Positions 1 to 9,008 of a DNA stretch of 64,000 nucleotides are shown in pieces. This stretch comes from Spirochaetia bacterium (GTDB taxonomy: Bacteria > Spirochaetota > Leptospiria > Leptospirales > Leptonemataceae): positions 62,001-126,000 of the forward strand of contig VFLI01000051.1 in the NCBI GenBank assembly GCA_009885105.1, given 5' to 3'. The notes under the pieces were generated by a model. That model was not told the origin of the DNA, did not search any database, and was given only the letters and a program-made list of their open reading frames with translations. Both the position numbers and the translations under genes were made by a program. Position 1 is the first letter of the stretch, and the number at the start of each line of letters is the position of its first letter.

Positions 1-2736
1 AATCAGTGAGGCAACGGGGCGGTTATTGTTTCTTTCCTGAACAAATAATTCCACCGCTTCACTGCCGCTGCTTCTGGTAACAACGCTGTAGCCCAGCGAT
101 ACCAGCATCGCCTCCAGTGTTTCTCGAATCACTTCTTCATCGTCCATAACAAGTATCAATCCGCTGCCCCGGTGATGCGACGATGCGGCGCTCTGCTCGA
201 TCTGTGCTTCCGGCGTTGCCGGCAGATAAATATGAAATGTGGTGCCGACTCCGGGCTCCGACGCAACGTCTATCACGCCTTCATGACGTTTGATGATAGA
301 ATACGATGTGGCCAGACCCAGGCCGTGTCCTTTTGTCTTTGTGGTATAGAAGGGATCGAAGATGCGGGGTAAAATATTCTTTGGTATTCCGATGCCGGAA
401 TCCTTGATCGACAATCGGACATAGTGCCGGTCTGCAAGAGCAGCGTGCTCAATTTCACCGGGCGAAATGTTTCTGGCTGTCACCTCAATATTTCCGCCGT
501 CCGGCATGGCCTGCTGGGCATTGATAATAATATTGTCGATCACCTGTTCGATCTGGCTTCTGTCAATACTGCACGGCCAGAGATTATCCGGAACATTAAA
601 ACTGCTTGAGACACTGGAGCCGCTGAGTGCGAACTTCGCTGTCTCCTCGACAAATGGAAACAATTGCTCAATTTTCTGCATCGGCGCGCCCCCTTTCGCA
701 AAGGTAAGCAATTGCTGCGTGAGTCCCCGCGCTCTGTAAATTGTGTTCAGGGCTTTTTCAAGATAACCGGAAATTGTATGGTCCTGCGAAAGAACATTTG
801 CAAGATCGATATAACTGAAGATACCCGCCATGAGATTGTTGAAATCATGAGCGATGCCGCCGGCCAGAACACCCAGCGATTCCAGTTTCTGCATCTGATT
901 GCGCTGGTGCTCGAATCTTTCGCGTTCAATTTCCAGCTGCTTTCTCTCCGTGATATCCATGGCCGTTCCCTGTGCGCCGATGATGATACCCTGAGCATTC
1001 TTTAGAGGAATTGCGTTAATTAATAAAGTGTGGATGCTTCCGTCCCTGGCGATCTGGATGGTTTCATGTTGCTTTAATAATCCTCCGGTCATGAGGCGCG
1101 CAAACTCTTTCATATCTCTCTTGAACACTTCAGCCGGTTGAATATTGCCGAAGCTCTTACCGAGCATTTCCTCTAATCGGTATCCAAGAGCCTCTTCCCA
1201 GGCCGGGTTCAGATATGTAAAACACCCATGATCATCGGTTTTCCAGACAAGTTCCTGGGCGGTTTCCACCAGGCTGCGGTATTTTTCTTCGCTCTCCCGG
1301 AGATCTTTTTCCGCCTGTTGTCGTGCCGTTATGTTTCTGCCGATGGATAAAATCAGCAGCCTGCCGTCCATCGTTGTGATACTCGTCCCCGAATACTCGA
1401 AAGGAACCTGTGTCCCCTGTTTTGTAATCAAATCCATTTCAACAATGCCGAATCCCTCATTCAATATTTCTCCAGTTGCAGCTCCGGCTCTGCGCAGATC
1501 ATCTTCGCTGTAGTAACTTTCGGGGGCCTTCATTTCGGTAATTTCCTTATCACTGTAGCCCGTTATTTCGGAGAAACTCTTGTTCCACCGGACCGGCAGG
1601 GACAAGGCCGGATCAAATAGAAAAAAAGTATCCTGCATCATGTTGATCAACTTATCTGTGAGGGCTTTTTCCTCGCGCAGGGCATTCGCGCCCTGTTCGC
1701 GGCTTTTCCAGAAAAACCAGAGGAGGCCCGTGACAATCCAGACGCCGGCCAGGAAAATAAAAACAATTGCTGAAGTGATGTTTCTGTCTCTTTTCCATTG
1801 AGCCAGGTAATCATCCTCGGCCAGTCCTGCTATCACATAGAATGGTGCAGCCTCGATCCTCTGGTATGTCAGTGTTCTCATCGTCCGATCGAAGGGAGTC
1901 ACGGCAGAAAATGTCTTCTGTAAAACATGCGAATCAATGACAGCCTGCAGCTCACGGGAGATCGTCGCTTCACCGATGGTCAGAACGCTGCCATTCATCT
2001 CAGCTGGATAACGAGCTACAAAACCGTTATCAATGTGACGCAGAACCAGAGCTCCCCCCGGCCCAACATCATACCCCGAAAGCGCATTTTGAAAGTGATC
2101 CAGAAGAACCGGGGCGATCACGACACCTCCGAAACTTCCGTCGGGACGATTGTAACGCTTTGCGGATGTTATGACCCACTTCTTTGTAAACAGCCCCACA
2201 ATTGGTTTTGTGATGTACAGACCGGCATCGGGATGATCGCGCAGATAAGGAAAATAAGGACGATCCGCAAAACTGGCCGAGGGATCCGCTGTCTCGTTGC
2301 CCACAATGACACGACCGTCGGCATTGGCGACACGAATGGCCACCGCTTCCGGAAGCAGACTTTCTTCAAACGCAATGATTTTTTTCATGCCGGCTTCATT
2401 CAGATTTCCTGCGACGAGATTTTTTTCAATCTCATGCTGCATTGAAATCAGAGTATGATCGATGCGCTGGATTGTGGCTGTGATATTGTGATTGATGGAC
2501 TGAGCGAGATTGCGGCTGTGAATCTGGGCATTCTGTACAGCATATTCCCGGCTGAGCGCAAGGCTGTATATGACTATGAACACAACAAACAGACTGAAGA
2601 CAAGTGATGCAATAAAGAGCCAGCGGCCAAATTCCAGTCCAGGTCTGTCCCTGAGAAGGAAATCGGAAAGGGGATCCGTGACTTTCAGTATAACTGAGTC
2701 GATCTTTGTCTTTTTTTCAGCCGAGTTCTCTGCCAC
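1..2736 (-). CDS. Hybrid sensor histidine kinase, 3' end outside the window
   Basis: This is a membrane sensor kinase with an attached receiver domain, read on the minus strand and cut by the left window edge. The protein has a cytoplasmic N-terminus, a membrane helix near residues 40-62, and an extracytoplasmic Cache-like sensor region (about 70-300, with a segment resembling other Cache sensors around DRPYF). A second helix lies near 310-330. Two PAS domains follow (about 340-460 and 470-590). The kinase core has the phosphoacceptor motif GGIAHDFNN near residue 628 and an ATPase domain with DSGIGIP and GLGLAT. A receiver domain begins near residue 855 with LVMDDEEVI and runs off the edge. 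The GTG start at 2736 is the only usual start codon after an in-frame TGA about 36 bases upstream. The signal it senses is unknown. The gene is divergent from the SRAP gene. Confidence 0.9.
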   Translation of the reverse strand, partial: MAENSAEKKTKIDSVILKVTDPLSDFLLRDRPGLEFGRWLFIASLVFSLFVVFIVIYSLALSREYAVQNAQIHSRNLAQSINHNITATIQRIDHTLISMQHEIEKNLVAGNLNEAGMKKIIAFEESLLPEAVAIRVANADGRVIVGNETADPSASFADRPYFPYLRDHPDAGLYITKPIVGLFTKKWVITSAKRYNRPDGSFGGVVIAPVLLDHFQNALSGYDVGPGGALVLRHIDNGFVARYPAEMNGSVLTIGEATISRELQAVIDSHVLQKTFSAVTPFDRTMRTLTYQRIEAAPFYVIAGLAEDDYLAQWKRDRNITSAIVFIFLAGVWIVTGLLWFFWKSREQGANALREEKALTDKLINMMQDTFFLFDPALSLPVRWNKSFSEITGYSDKEITEMKAPESYYSEDDLRRAGAATGEILNEGFGIVEMDLITKQGTQVPFEYSGTSITTMDGRLLILSIGRNITARQQAEKDLRESEEKYRSLVETAQELVWKTDDHGCFTYLNPAWEEALGYRLEEMLGKSFGNIQPAEVFKRDMKEFARLMTGGLLKQHETIQIARDGSIHTLLINAIPLKNAQGIIIGAQGTAMDITERKQLEIERERFEHQRNQMQKLESLGVLAGGIAHDFNNLMAGIFSYIDLANVLSQDHTISGYLEKALNTIYRARGLTQQLLTFAKGGAPMQKIEQLFPFVEETAKFALSGSSVSSSFNVPDNLWPCSIDRSQIEQVIDNIIINAQQAMPDGGNIEVTARNISPGEIEHAALADRHYVRLSIKDSGIGIPKNILPRIFDPFYTTKTKGHGLGLATSYSIIKRHEGVIDVASEPGVGTTFHIYLPATPEAQIEQSAASSHHRGSGLILVMDDEEVIRETLEAMLVSLGYSVVTRSSGSEAVELFVQERNNNRPVASLI

Positions 2737-2836
2737 AATTGTACTCTGATTTTTTCCGGTTGGCTCTCTGCAACCAAATCATTCGGTAGATGTCATTTAT
2801 TCTTGCCAATCACGCGGTATCGAGTTACCTTGAACC

Positions 2837-3553
2837 ATGTGTTCTCGTTTTGCCTATCTCGGTTTCAGCGAGGCTCTGGCCGATGAACTGGACCTCATTG
2901 CGGGCTGGGATTTCCCGCCCATGTACAATGTGGCGCCCAATCAGTTCGCGCCCGTGATACGCCGCGACCCGGAATCTTCGCAAAACCGGATGACAAAAAT
3001 GAAATGGTCGCTCATTCCTTCCTGGTCAAAGGAGCCGACCGTGAAATACGCCACCTTCAACGCGCGTTCTGAAGATATAGAAAAAAAACCAGCCTTTCGC
3101 AGCGCTGTAAAAGCAGGCCGGCGATGTCTTGTTCCGGCGGATTGTTTTTATGAATGGAAACAGATCTCCGGCCAAAAACAGCCTTACTGGATCGGACTTG
3201 AGAACGGCGAAAAATTTTTCATGGCCGGTTACTGGGAAAGATGGACGAAGGAAGAAGAAACACTGGATTCGTTTACGATTCTGACGGTTCCGTCTAACGA
3301 GCTGGTTTCGGAGCTGCACGAAAAAAAAAGAATGCCCGTTATTTTCACCAGGATTGACGACTGCCTGCACTGGCTGCGTCCGGATCAGAAACCTGAAGAC
3401 CTTCAGCCGTTGATTCGTCCGTACTCTGCCGAGGCAATGAAAGCCTATCCGGTTTCAAAGAAAGTTGGAAATGTTCGTTACAAAGAGAAAGACAGCATCG
3501 AACCGGAGGGAAAGGAACTGCATTTTGTCAGATCGGCCAATAGAGTGGAATGA
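2837..3553 (+). CDS. SRAP-family abasic-site crosslinking protein (YedK/HMCES-like)
   Basis: SRAP proteins bind single-stranded DNA and form a covalent thiazolidine bond with abasic sites through Cys2, which shields them during replication. The sequence starts Met-Cys-Ser-Arg-Phe, so the catalytic Cys2 is exposed after Met removal. Family motifs follow in order: YNVAPNQ near residue 35, WSLIPSW near 57, NARSE near 76, RCLVPADCFYEW near 98 with the active-site Glu, and a conserved RMP segment near 163. The length of 238 residues is normal for the family. It stands alone between a divergent kinase and rpsD. ATG is followed at once by the required Cys codon, which fixes the start. Identification is firm. 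The physiological role is inferred from the family. Confidence 0.93.
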   Translation: MCSRFAYLGFSEALADELDLIAGWDFPPMYNVAPNQFAPVIRRDPESSQNRMTKMKWSLIPSWSKEPTVKYATFNARSEDIEKKPAFRSAVKAGRRCLVPADCFYEWKQISGQKQPYWIGLENGEKFFMAGYWERWTKEEETLDSFTILTVPSNELVSELHEKKRMPVIFTRIDDCLHWLRPDQKPEDLQPLIRPYSAEAMKAYPVSKKVGNVRYKEKDSIEPEGKELHFVRSANRVE

Positions 3554-3730
3554 GGCTCTGCAGCCGCTGCGGTGAAATGTTTTTGATTGTGGTTTTTCCC
3601 TTGCCAGCCTTATCGATCGTCAAAAAATGTCCCCCGGTGGGCCTTTTCAGGCAGGAGCGCAAGCTCTCCGTAGTCCAATCCGGATTTTTTTCCGGGAATG
3701 ACAAATTAGACGGCCGCCCGGAGTAAGAAT

Positions 3731-4348
3731 TTGGCCAGTATACGAAGACCACGGCATAAAATATGCCGTACTGTGGGTGGTTGTCTCTACAACGATGCAA
3801 AATGCCCCTCAATCAAAAGACCGTACCCGCCGGGACAGAAAGCGGACAGCAGAAAAAAGAAAAAATCCCCATTCGGCGAGCAGCTTCTTGAGAAGCAGAA
3901 ACTCCGTCTGACGTATGGAATGCTGGAAAAGCAATTCTATGGAACGTACGTTCGAGCCTCCCGACTGCATGGCAACAAATCGGACAATTTCATGACGCTG
4001 CTGGAAACACGTCTGATGACGCTGGTTTTTCGGCTGGGACTTGCCAGAAGTATTTTTGACGCAAGACAGTTGATCAATCACGGCCATGTAACCGTTGACG
4101 GCAAAAGTGTGGATATTCCCAGCTACCAGATTAAAACCGGAATGATCATCGGCGTGCATCCGGATTCAAAGGAACTGGATCGAGTCAAACTGGGTATTGA
4201 AACGCGGGTATCTTCATCAAATCCCACGCCATATCTGGAAATTCAAGCGGATGGTATTTCAGGAAAGTATACGGGGATTGTCAATGCATCGGATATACCG
4301 GTGACTCGTATCAATGTTCAGAAGATCATTGAATTCTACAGCAAATAG
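3731..4348 (+). CDS. rpsD: 30S ribosomal protein S4 (uS4)
   Basis: S4 is a primary 16S rRNA-binding protein that nucleates assembly of the 30S body. The 205 residues include the family segments IKRPYPPGQ near 33, a Cys-containing N-terminal zinc-ribbon-like region, YGMLEKQFYGTYVRAS near 58, and the S4 RNA-binding domain (about 95-160) with ARQLINHGHVTVDGK. The start is TTG at 3731 with a GGAG ribosome-binding site eight bases upstream, which gives the expected MASIRRP N-terminus. It is not in a ribosomal-protein operon here: its neighbours are the SRAP gene and, convergently, flaG only nine bases after the stop. This isolated position is the only oddity. Confidence 0.97.
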   Translation: MASIRRPRHKICRTVGGCLYNDAKCPSIKRPYPPGQKADSRKKKKSPFGEQLLEKQKLRLTYGMLEKQFYGTYVRASRLHGNKSDNFMTLLETRLMTLVFRLGLARSIFDARQLINHGHVTVDGKSVDIPSYQIKTGMIIGVHPDSKELDRVKLGIETRVSSSNPTPYLEIQADGISGKYTGIVNASDIPVTRINVQKIIEFYSK

Positions 4349-4357
4349 TAAATAGGC

Positions 4358-4744
4358 TCAGGCCTTTTTTTCCAGAATAAGGCCGCTCAGTTCTTCCATG
4401 CGGGCTGCAAAATCAAGCAGCTTGCTGGAAGGGACTGCATCGACGACTTCCCCTGTGATGTAATTCACCAGTGTAACCTGTATCTTACCTGTGTTTTCAT
4501 GAACACTGTACTGAAAGCGGGTCTGGGGATGGTGTGGCTGAAAGATCTCCAGCGCCTTTATGGCCGATTGAATCTTTTCCCGGTTGGATGGAGTGTCTGC
4601 TACATCATGATACTGTGACTGCTTCGACGGATTCTTATCAATCACCGCCGTTTGCTGCTGAGCCTCGCGTATTCTACGCAACTCCTCGTCTCCCCTGGGA
4701 GCCGTCCTTACATGAATTGTGGACTTTTCAATAGGTTCCATCAT
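4358..4744 (-). CDS. flaG: FlaG family flagellar protein
   Basis: FlaG proteins are small flagellum-associated proteins of imprecisely known role. In other bacteria they affect filament length. The 128-residue product has the family C-terminus: a beta-rich part (FQYSVHENTGKIQVTLVN), then GEVVDAVPSSKLLDFAARM and a short hydrophobic tail. The N-terminal half is charged and low-complexity. The longer reading starting at 4852 is unlikely, because ATG at 4744 has a GGAG ribosome-binding site seven bases upstream and begins MMEPIEKS. It lies downstream of fliA on the same strand, separated by a palindromic repeat element, and converges with rpsD. Confidence 0.8.
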   Translation of the reverse strand: MMEPIEKSTIHVRTAPRGDEELRRIREAQQQTAVIDKNPSKQSQYHDVADTPSNREKIQSAIKALEIFQPHHPQTRFQYSVHENTGKIQVTLVNYITGEVVDAVPSSKLLDFAARMEELSGLILEKKA

Positions 4745-4867
4745 AATTTCTCTCCTATTAATCCGTTTCGGAATAACGGAAACGATCCTTAATGGTATGA
4801 TTCTATTTTTTTTGACGTTTCTGGCATATTTTTTGCACAGTAAAGCGGCCAAAACGGCCAGGAAAAA

Positions 4868-5009
4868 GAGTTTTTCACGCAGGGGCCGCAGTGCTGCCGC
4901 AGAGAAGGAAGGGAGGAAATCTTTCAGGACTCAAGAAAGCCTGCCCGGTCACCAGTCCATTCGACAATCCACTCCTCTCTGCGTTCTTGGCGCGCTTTGC
5001 GTGAGACTC
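4868..5009. repeat. Long imperfect intergenic palindrome (CGCAGAG class)
   Basis: This element fills most of the gap between fliA and flaG. The left arm contains TTCACGCAGG and CCGCAGAGAAGGA. The right arm contains TCCTCTCTGCG and TTTGCGTGAGACTC, which read as the reverse complement of the left arm with mismatches. The arms are about 37-45 bases and the centre about 55 bases. No protein fits. Related CGCAGAG-type sequences recur at 40031-40066 and 43665-43770. Confidence 0.7.
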
Positions 5010-5023
5010 TTCTGTTTTAGCTT

Positions 5024-5821
5024 TTATTTTTTCAGGGCGTTTTTCATGCGCATCAGCTTTCCGCGCAGTCGCATGATGGCCTTGGTGTGCAGCTGAGAAA
5101 TACGGCTTTCTGTGACTTCCAGAACCTCGCCGATTTCTTTCAGTGTCAGATCTTCGTAATAATAGAGGACTATCACTTTTTTCTCTTTGTCCGGCAGCTG
5201 TTTGATGGCTTCCACGATGACGGTCTTGATTTCTTCCCGTTCGATCAGGGAATCCGGATTCAGGTTCACCGGCGCTTCCAGAGTCTCCATGAAGGACACT
5301 TCATCATTGTCGTCTCCCAGATACCATATGTCGTTCAGGGAAATGATGCTGGTTCCGGATATTTTTGTCAACAGCGACTGCAGATCGTCGACGGTGATGC
5401 CCAGCTCTTTGGCGATATCCTCGTCTTCCACTGTGTGGCCCATTTTATTTTCCAGCATGGTGATGATTTCTTCCACCTGCTTGGCCTTCTGTCTGATGGA
5501 GCGCGGAATCCAGTCGATGCTGCGCAGCTCGTCGAAAATGGCGCCGCGAATCCGGGTCATGGCGTATGTCTTAAAGCGGATATCCCGATCCGGATCGAAT
5601 TTCTCAATGGCGTCCAGCAGACCGAACGATCCGTAACTGACCAGATCGTCAAATTCCACATTCTGCGGCATGCCAATGGCGACCTTGCCCGCCACGTATT
5701 TCACCAGAGGCGCATACTTTTCTGCCAGAAAATCGCGGACCTCTCTGATTTTCTCACGACGGTATTTCCGCCAGAGTTCCTGTTCATCCGAATCTTTATA
5801 TTTATCCCACAGTCGTGACAT
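5024..5821 (-). CDS. fliA: RNA polymerase sigma factor FliA/WhiG (sigma-28)
   Basis: FliA directs RNA polymerase to late flagellar promoters. The protein shows sigma region 2 (about 35-105: [22 protein letters not shown], then [11 protein letters not shown] and [18 protein letters not shown]), the WIPRS segment near 110 typical of the FliA/WhiG group, region 3 (about 120-170), and region 4 (about 205-260) with the helix-turn-helix [18 protein letters not shown]. The length of 265 residues is usual. A TTG lies directly before the ATG at 5821. ATG is preferred. It is the fourth gene of the flhF-flhG-membrane gene-fliA block, 58 bases after its upstream neighbour, and that gap holds a copy of a motif also found before flhF (see findings). 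Confidence 0.96.
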   Translation of the reverse strand: MSRLWDKYKDSDEQELWRKYRREKIREVRDFLAEKYAPLVKYVAGKVAIGMPQNVEFDDLVSYGSFGLLDAIEKFDPDRDIRFKTYAMTRIRGAIFDELRSIDWIPRSIRQKAKQVEEIITMLENKMGHTVEDEDIAKELGITVDDLQSLLTKISGTSIISLNDIWYLGDDNDEVSFMETLEAPVNLNPDSLIEREEIKTVIVEAIKQLPDKEKKVIVLYYYEDLTLKEIGEVLEVTESRISQLHTKAIMRLRGKLMRMKNALKK

Positions 5822-5841
5822 CAATGTACCATTTTGCCGGG

Positions 5842-5855
5842 TTTATGTCTCAAAT
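5842..5855. promoter_or_regulatory. Candidate regulatory motif upstream of fliA
   Basis: The bases TTTATGTCTCAAAT lie 21 bases from the fliA start. A near-identical string sits at exactly the same distance from flhF (8843-8856). Related strings lie before the GGDEF/EAL gene and fliG. Read toward fliA it gives GACATAA, which could also be a -10-like element. Function is inferred only. Confidence 0.35.
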
Positions 5856-5879
5856 ACTAATAAAAAAAAACTTATATTT

Positions 5880-6365
5880 TTAACTGTCTCTGGCAAGCAT
5901 TGTTTTCACAGCCTGCGCCATGAGTTTGGGTTCATTCTTTATCTTTACCTTGTTCACGATAACATGATCTCCAAACTCTTCTTTTCTTGCAGATCCAGCC
6001 GAACTTCCCGCTGCGCCCGCGGACCCCGATTCCATCGATGAATCGCCATCGTCGTATGCTGAAGTTGAAGCAGGCTGCGCAATGTATGCATCCCCTTCCT
6101 CTTCTTCCATCGAAACCGAGTCTTCCGAAACCGCAGATCTCTGCTCTGAAGACTCCCCCGACGAGTCAAATATACTTAAAAATTCCGGAACTCTCATTTC
6201 CAGAATCTTATAAATGCCGGCTCCCAGCCCGGCTGACACCACCATGCAGATTACTGAAGTAACCAGCACGGATGTCAAGCGATTTCCGCCCAGAATGCCA
6301 AAAGCGGCAGAAATGATTAAACCCCCGATGGCAAATCCAGCCGCAAATTTCAAGAGAAGAGCCAA
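5880..6365 (-). CDS. Small two-helix membrane protein of the flagellar block
   Basis: This is a 161-residue protein I do not recognise by family. Two hydrophobic segments (about 3-24 and 31-53) are followed by a long acidic, Ser/Gly-rich low-complexity linker (about 68-130) and a short conserved-looking C-terminus (HVIVNKVKIKNEPKLMAQAV). The start is TTG at 6365, five bases after a GGAG ribosome-binding site. It lies nine bases after flhG and 58 bases before fliA, so it is almost certainly co-transcribed with them. Other spirochaetes also place an uncharacterised gene between flhG and fliA, so a flagellum-linked role is a reasonable inference from position. Confidence 0.75.
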   Translation of the reverse strand: MALLLKFAAGFAIGGLIISAAFGILGGNRLTSVLVTSVICMVVSAGLGAGIYKILEMRVPEFLSIFDSSGESSEQRSAVSEDSVSMEEEEGDAYIAQPASTSAYDDGDSSMESGSAGAAGSSAGSARKEEFGDHVIVNKVKIKNEPKLMAQAVKTMLARDS

Positions 6366-6374
6366 AATCGCTCC

Positions 6375-7340
6375 TTAGAAAAGATCCCTTTCCCGGCTCC
6401 CGAAAGAAAAACTGACCAATTTCTGAAAAAAGTTTGCAATTCCCGGCGATTCATCCCGTACGCGCGAGTTCAGAAGACGCGCGGCCACATGATGCAGGCA
6501 GGCCGAACTTTTAGATCCAGGGTGCAGAACCACATGGGGACGTTGATTTCTGATACTTTTCTGCACAAGGGCCTCTTCAAATATAAATCCAATGCTCTCT
6601 ACCCGGGTTTTCAGGAACTGCGCGGCAATGCTGATCAGGCGGTCGGCCACACGCTTGGCTTCAACGGCTGAGGGCACACGGTTTACTATCAGACGAATGA
6701 CTTTGTCGTTATGGTTTGCCACAATACTTTTGATCATACCGTAGGCATCTGTTATGGCAGTCGGTTCCGGCGTTGTAACAACCAGAATATCATCCGCCGG
6801 CAGTACCAGACCGATCACATTCGCGCCGACTCCGGCTCCGGTGTCGATGAGCATGATATCATAACCCGTCAGCGATTCCAGTTCACGCATGAAATTATCG
6901 CGCTGTGTGTCCGTAATATTCGCCAGCTGCGAAATGCCGTTTGCGCCGGCAATGATGTCGATCCCGTAGCTTGTGGAAATGATGATATCGCGGATGCTTT
7001 TCTTGCCCTTCATCACTTCATAGATATTGTGCTCCGGAATGATTCCAAGCAGGACATTGATATTGGCAAGTCCCAGGTCTCCGTCAAAAAGAAGGACTTT
7101 TTTACCGGCTCTTGCAAGACAGATGGCCAGATTCACAGAAACCGTAGTTTTTCCCACGCCTCCTTTCCCGGAGGTTACGGAAATGATCCTGGTGTTGACC
7201 GGTGGAATATCTATGTTTTCATCTTCTATTACTGAGGATTCGACAGGTTCCTCCGGCGCTTCCAGAAGTGTGGTTCCTTTCGATTTTGACCGGCTTTGTG
7301 CCAGTTTTCTTAAATTCGCCGCTTGATCAATAATTTCCAT
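6375..7340 (-). CDS. flhG: FlhG (YlxH), MinD-like ATPase controlling flagellar number
   Basis: FlhG is a membrane-associated ATPase that works with the GTPase FlhF to set flagellar number and position. The 321-residue protein begins with MEIIDQAANLRKL, the DQAxxLR element that in FlhG stimulates FlhF GTPase activity. The deviant Walker A GKGGVGKTT lies at 58-66, the DGDLGLANI segment near 90, and switch II DTGAGVG near 167. It starts 21 bases after the flhF stop and is followed nine bases later by the membrane gene, a standard flhF-flhG arrangement. Its C-terminal part is rich in basic and hydrophobic residues, consistent with a membrane-targeting helix. Confidence 0.95.
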   Translation of the reverse strand: MEIIDQAANLRKLAQSRSKSKGTTLLEAPEEPVESSVIEDENIDIPPVNTRIISVTSGKGGVGKTTVSVNLAICLARAGKKVLLFDGDLGLANINVLLGIIPEHNIYEVMKGKKSIRDIIISTSYGIDIIAGANGISQLANITDTQRDNFMRELESLTGYDIMLIDTGAGVGANVIGLVLPADDILVVTTPEPTAITDAYGMIKSIVANHNDKVIRLIVNRVPSAVEAKRVADRLISIAAQFLKTRVESIGFIFEEALVQKSIRNQRPHVVLHPGSKSSACLHHVAARLLNSRVRDESPGIANFFQKLVSFSFGSRERDLF

Positions 7341-7361
7341 TACTTTTTACCCGAGTTCCGG

Positions 7362-8822
7362 TTAATTGTGTCCATTTTTACCGTCGGACACTTCCAGAAC
7401 CATTTTGGCCATTTCCATCGGTTCCAGCTCCAAAACATCACCCGGCACTTCCTGTCCGTTCGTCAAGAAGGAGAATGGCCTGTTAAATTTATCGGCATGC
7501 TCGATGAATGCCCCTATAAAATCTGCTTCATCCAATTTTGTCAAAATTATTTTATCAAAGCCGATCTGGTCGTAGGCTACCAAGATTTTCTCAATTAAAT
7601 CCGGACTGGTTGTGGCGGATAGCGTTAAATGCTTCTCCAGGCGGACTTCACAGGCCTCGGCATAGGCTTTTAGCTCCATAATACGGTTCGTATCCTTATG
7701 CCCAATGCCGGAAGTATCGATCAGCATCAGTTCCGCTCCATCCCTGCGGATCTGCTCGCGAAATTCAGCAGGAGTGAAGGGAAGATGGATGTCAAGACCC
7801 ATGACGGCCGCATAGGTTTTCAATTGCTCCGTGGCCGCCAGCCGGTAATGGTCCAGGCTGTACAGAGAGACTTCCCGCCCTTCCATAATATGGTATTTGG
7901 CTGCCAGTTTGGCCAGACTGGTAGTTTTGCCGGATCCGGTGGGACCGATCAGCATGACAGCCCGGCACTCGCCCCGGGGCGGCGCTATGTCGGGCACGGT
8001 GCGAATAATGGCCGCCAGCTCTTCCAGGGATTTTTCCTGAACTTTTTTGTACTCATTTTTTTCAAGACGGGAAAGTCTGTAGTCCAGATTCTTTATAAAA
8101 TGATCCGTAAACGACTGACTCAAATGGGCTCCCAGCAGGCGCTCGCGTATTTTTATCATGTTACGCACGGATCTTTGATCCTGGGGATCAATGCGGCCGC
8201 TTCCGGAAGGATTCTCCCAGGAAGCAGGCTCTGCGGACGCTTCTCTGTAGGCAGTCTCCTCCGGTTCTGATTTCAAGAGCGCCATAAGATCCGGGGGCAG
8301 GCCCCTGGAATGATCCGGCTTTTCACTTTCTTTCTCTCTGGCTCTGGCTCGATTGCTTTCACGGTATGCGGAATCGGAATCTTTTTCGGCAGATTGATCC
8401 GCTGTAATTTCTTCATCGCTCCTGGCGCTTTCCATTACTCTGTCTTTTAAGGATGCGGAAACGGCAGGAATTCGGGCGGGCGAATTCAAACCGGCGCTGG
8501 CCAGACCGGCGGCTATACTGGCCAGACTTCTGGAACCGGAGGCGATGCCGGACGCGGCGGGCGCACCGCCGGCAGAAGGATAGGAGCCAAAGGATCGAGG
8601 TCGACCCTCGTTTTTTTCATCTTTTTTCCAGGCAGCGGCCAGGGCCTGCTCTTCCACCATGAATTCTATTTCGTACAGCTTTTTTGAGAGCAAACTGGAC
8701 CCGAGGAGTCCGCCCTCTTTCACTTCTCTTCTGGCAACGATGTAAACATTGGTTCCGTATTTACTCCGAATCTGCATCAGGCATTCGGAGTAGCTTTTTC
8801 CTCTTACCTTATTGTATTTCAT
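7362..8822 (-). CDS. flhF: FlhF, SRP-like GTPase for flagellar placement
   Basis: FlhF is a signal-recognition-particle-type GTPase that recruits early flagellar parts to the pole. The 486 residues comprise an N-terminal B domain (1-75, starting MKYNKVRGKSYSECL), a long low-complexity linker (about 80-200), the N domain (about 205-280) and the NG GTPase domain. The P-loop GPTGSGKTTS lies near 291, DTSGIGHKD near 375 and TKLDEADF near 440. It leads the minus-strand flagellar block. The ATG at 8822 has a poor ribosome-binding site. A motif at 8843-8856 matches one before fliA at the same distance. Confidence 0.95.
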   Translation of the reverse strand: MKYNKVRGKSYSECLMQIRSKYGTNVYIVARREVKEGGLLGSSLLSKKLYEIEFMVEEQALAAAWKKDEKNEGRPRSFGSYPSAGGAPAASGIASGSRSLASIAAGLASAGLNSPARIPAVSASLKDRVMESARSDEEITADQSAEKDSDSAYRESNRARAREKESEKPDHSRGLPPDLMALLKSEPEETAYREASAEPASWENPSGSGRIDPQDQRSVRNMIKIRERLLGAHLSQSFTDHFIKNLDYRLSRLEKNEYKKVQEKSLEELAAIIRTVPDIAPPRGECRAVMLIGPTGSGKTTSLAKLAAKYHIMEGREVSLYSLDHYRLAATEQLKTYAAVMGLDIHLPFTPAEFREQIRRDGAELMLIDTSGIGHKDTNRIMELKAYAEACEVRLEKHLTLSATTSPDLIEKILVAYDQIGFDKIILTKLDEADFIGAFIEHADKFNRPFSFLTNGQEVPGDVLELEPMEMAKMVLEVSDGKNGHN

Positions 8823-8842
8823 TGCTTCGACCCATTTGAAAT

Positions 8843-8856
8843 ATTATGTCGCATTT
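8843..8856. promoter_or_regulatory. Candidate regulatory motif upstream of flhF
   Basis: ATTATGTCGCATTT lies 21 bases from the flhF start. Its 13-base core (8842-8854) is identical to 36391-36403 before the GGDEF/EAL gene, and it differs by one base in ten from the fliG upstream site. Read toward flhF it contains GACATAAT, so a -10 role is an alternative to an operator. Confidence 0.35.
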
Positions 8857-9008
8857 GGTCCAGACTGTAATGATTGTTCGAATTTGTAAAGGATTTTTCA
8901 CAGAGTGAATCTCCTTTCGAGCGGGAGGCGGATCAAGTTCGACGTCAGGAAGGCGGGAACTGCCCAAAGATTTCTTGTCATCCGGATGCCTGCCGGATTC
9001 AATAGCTC

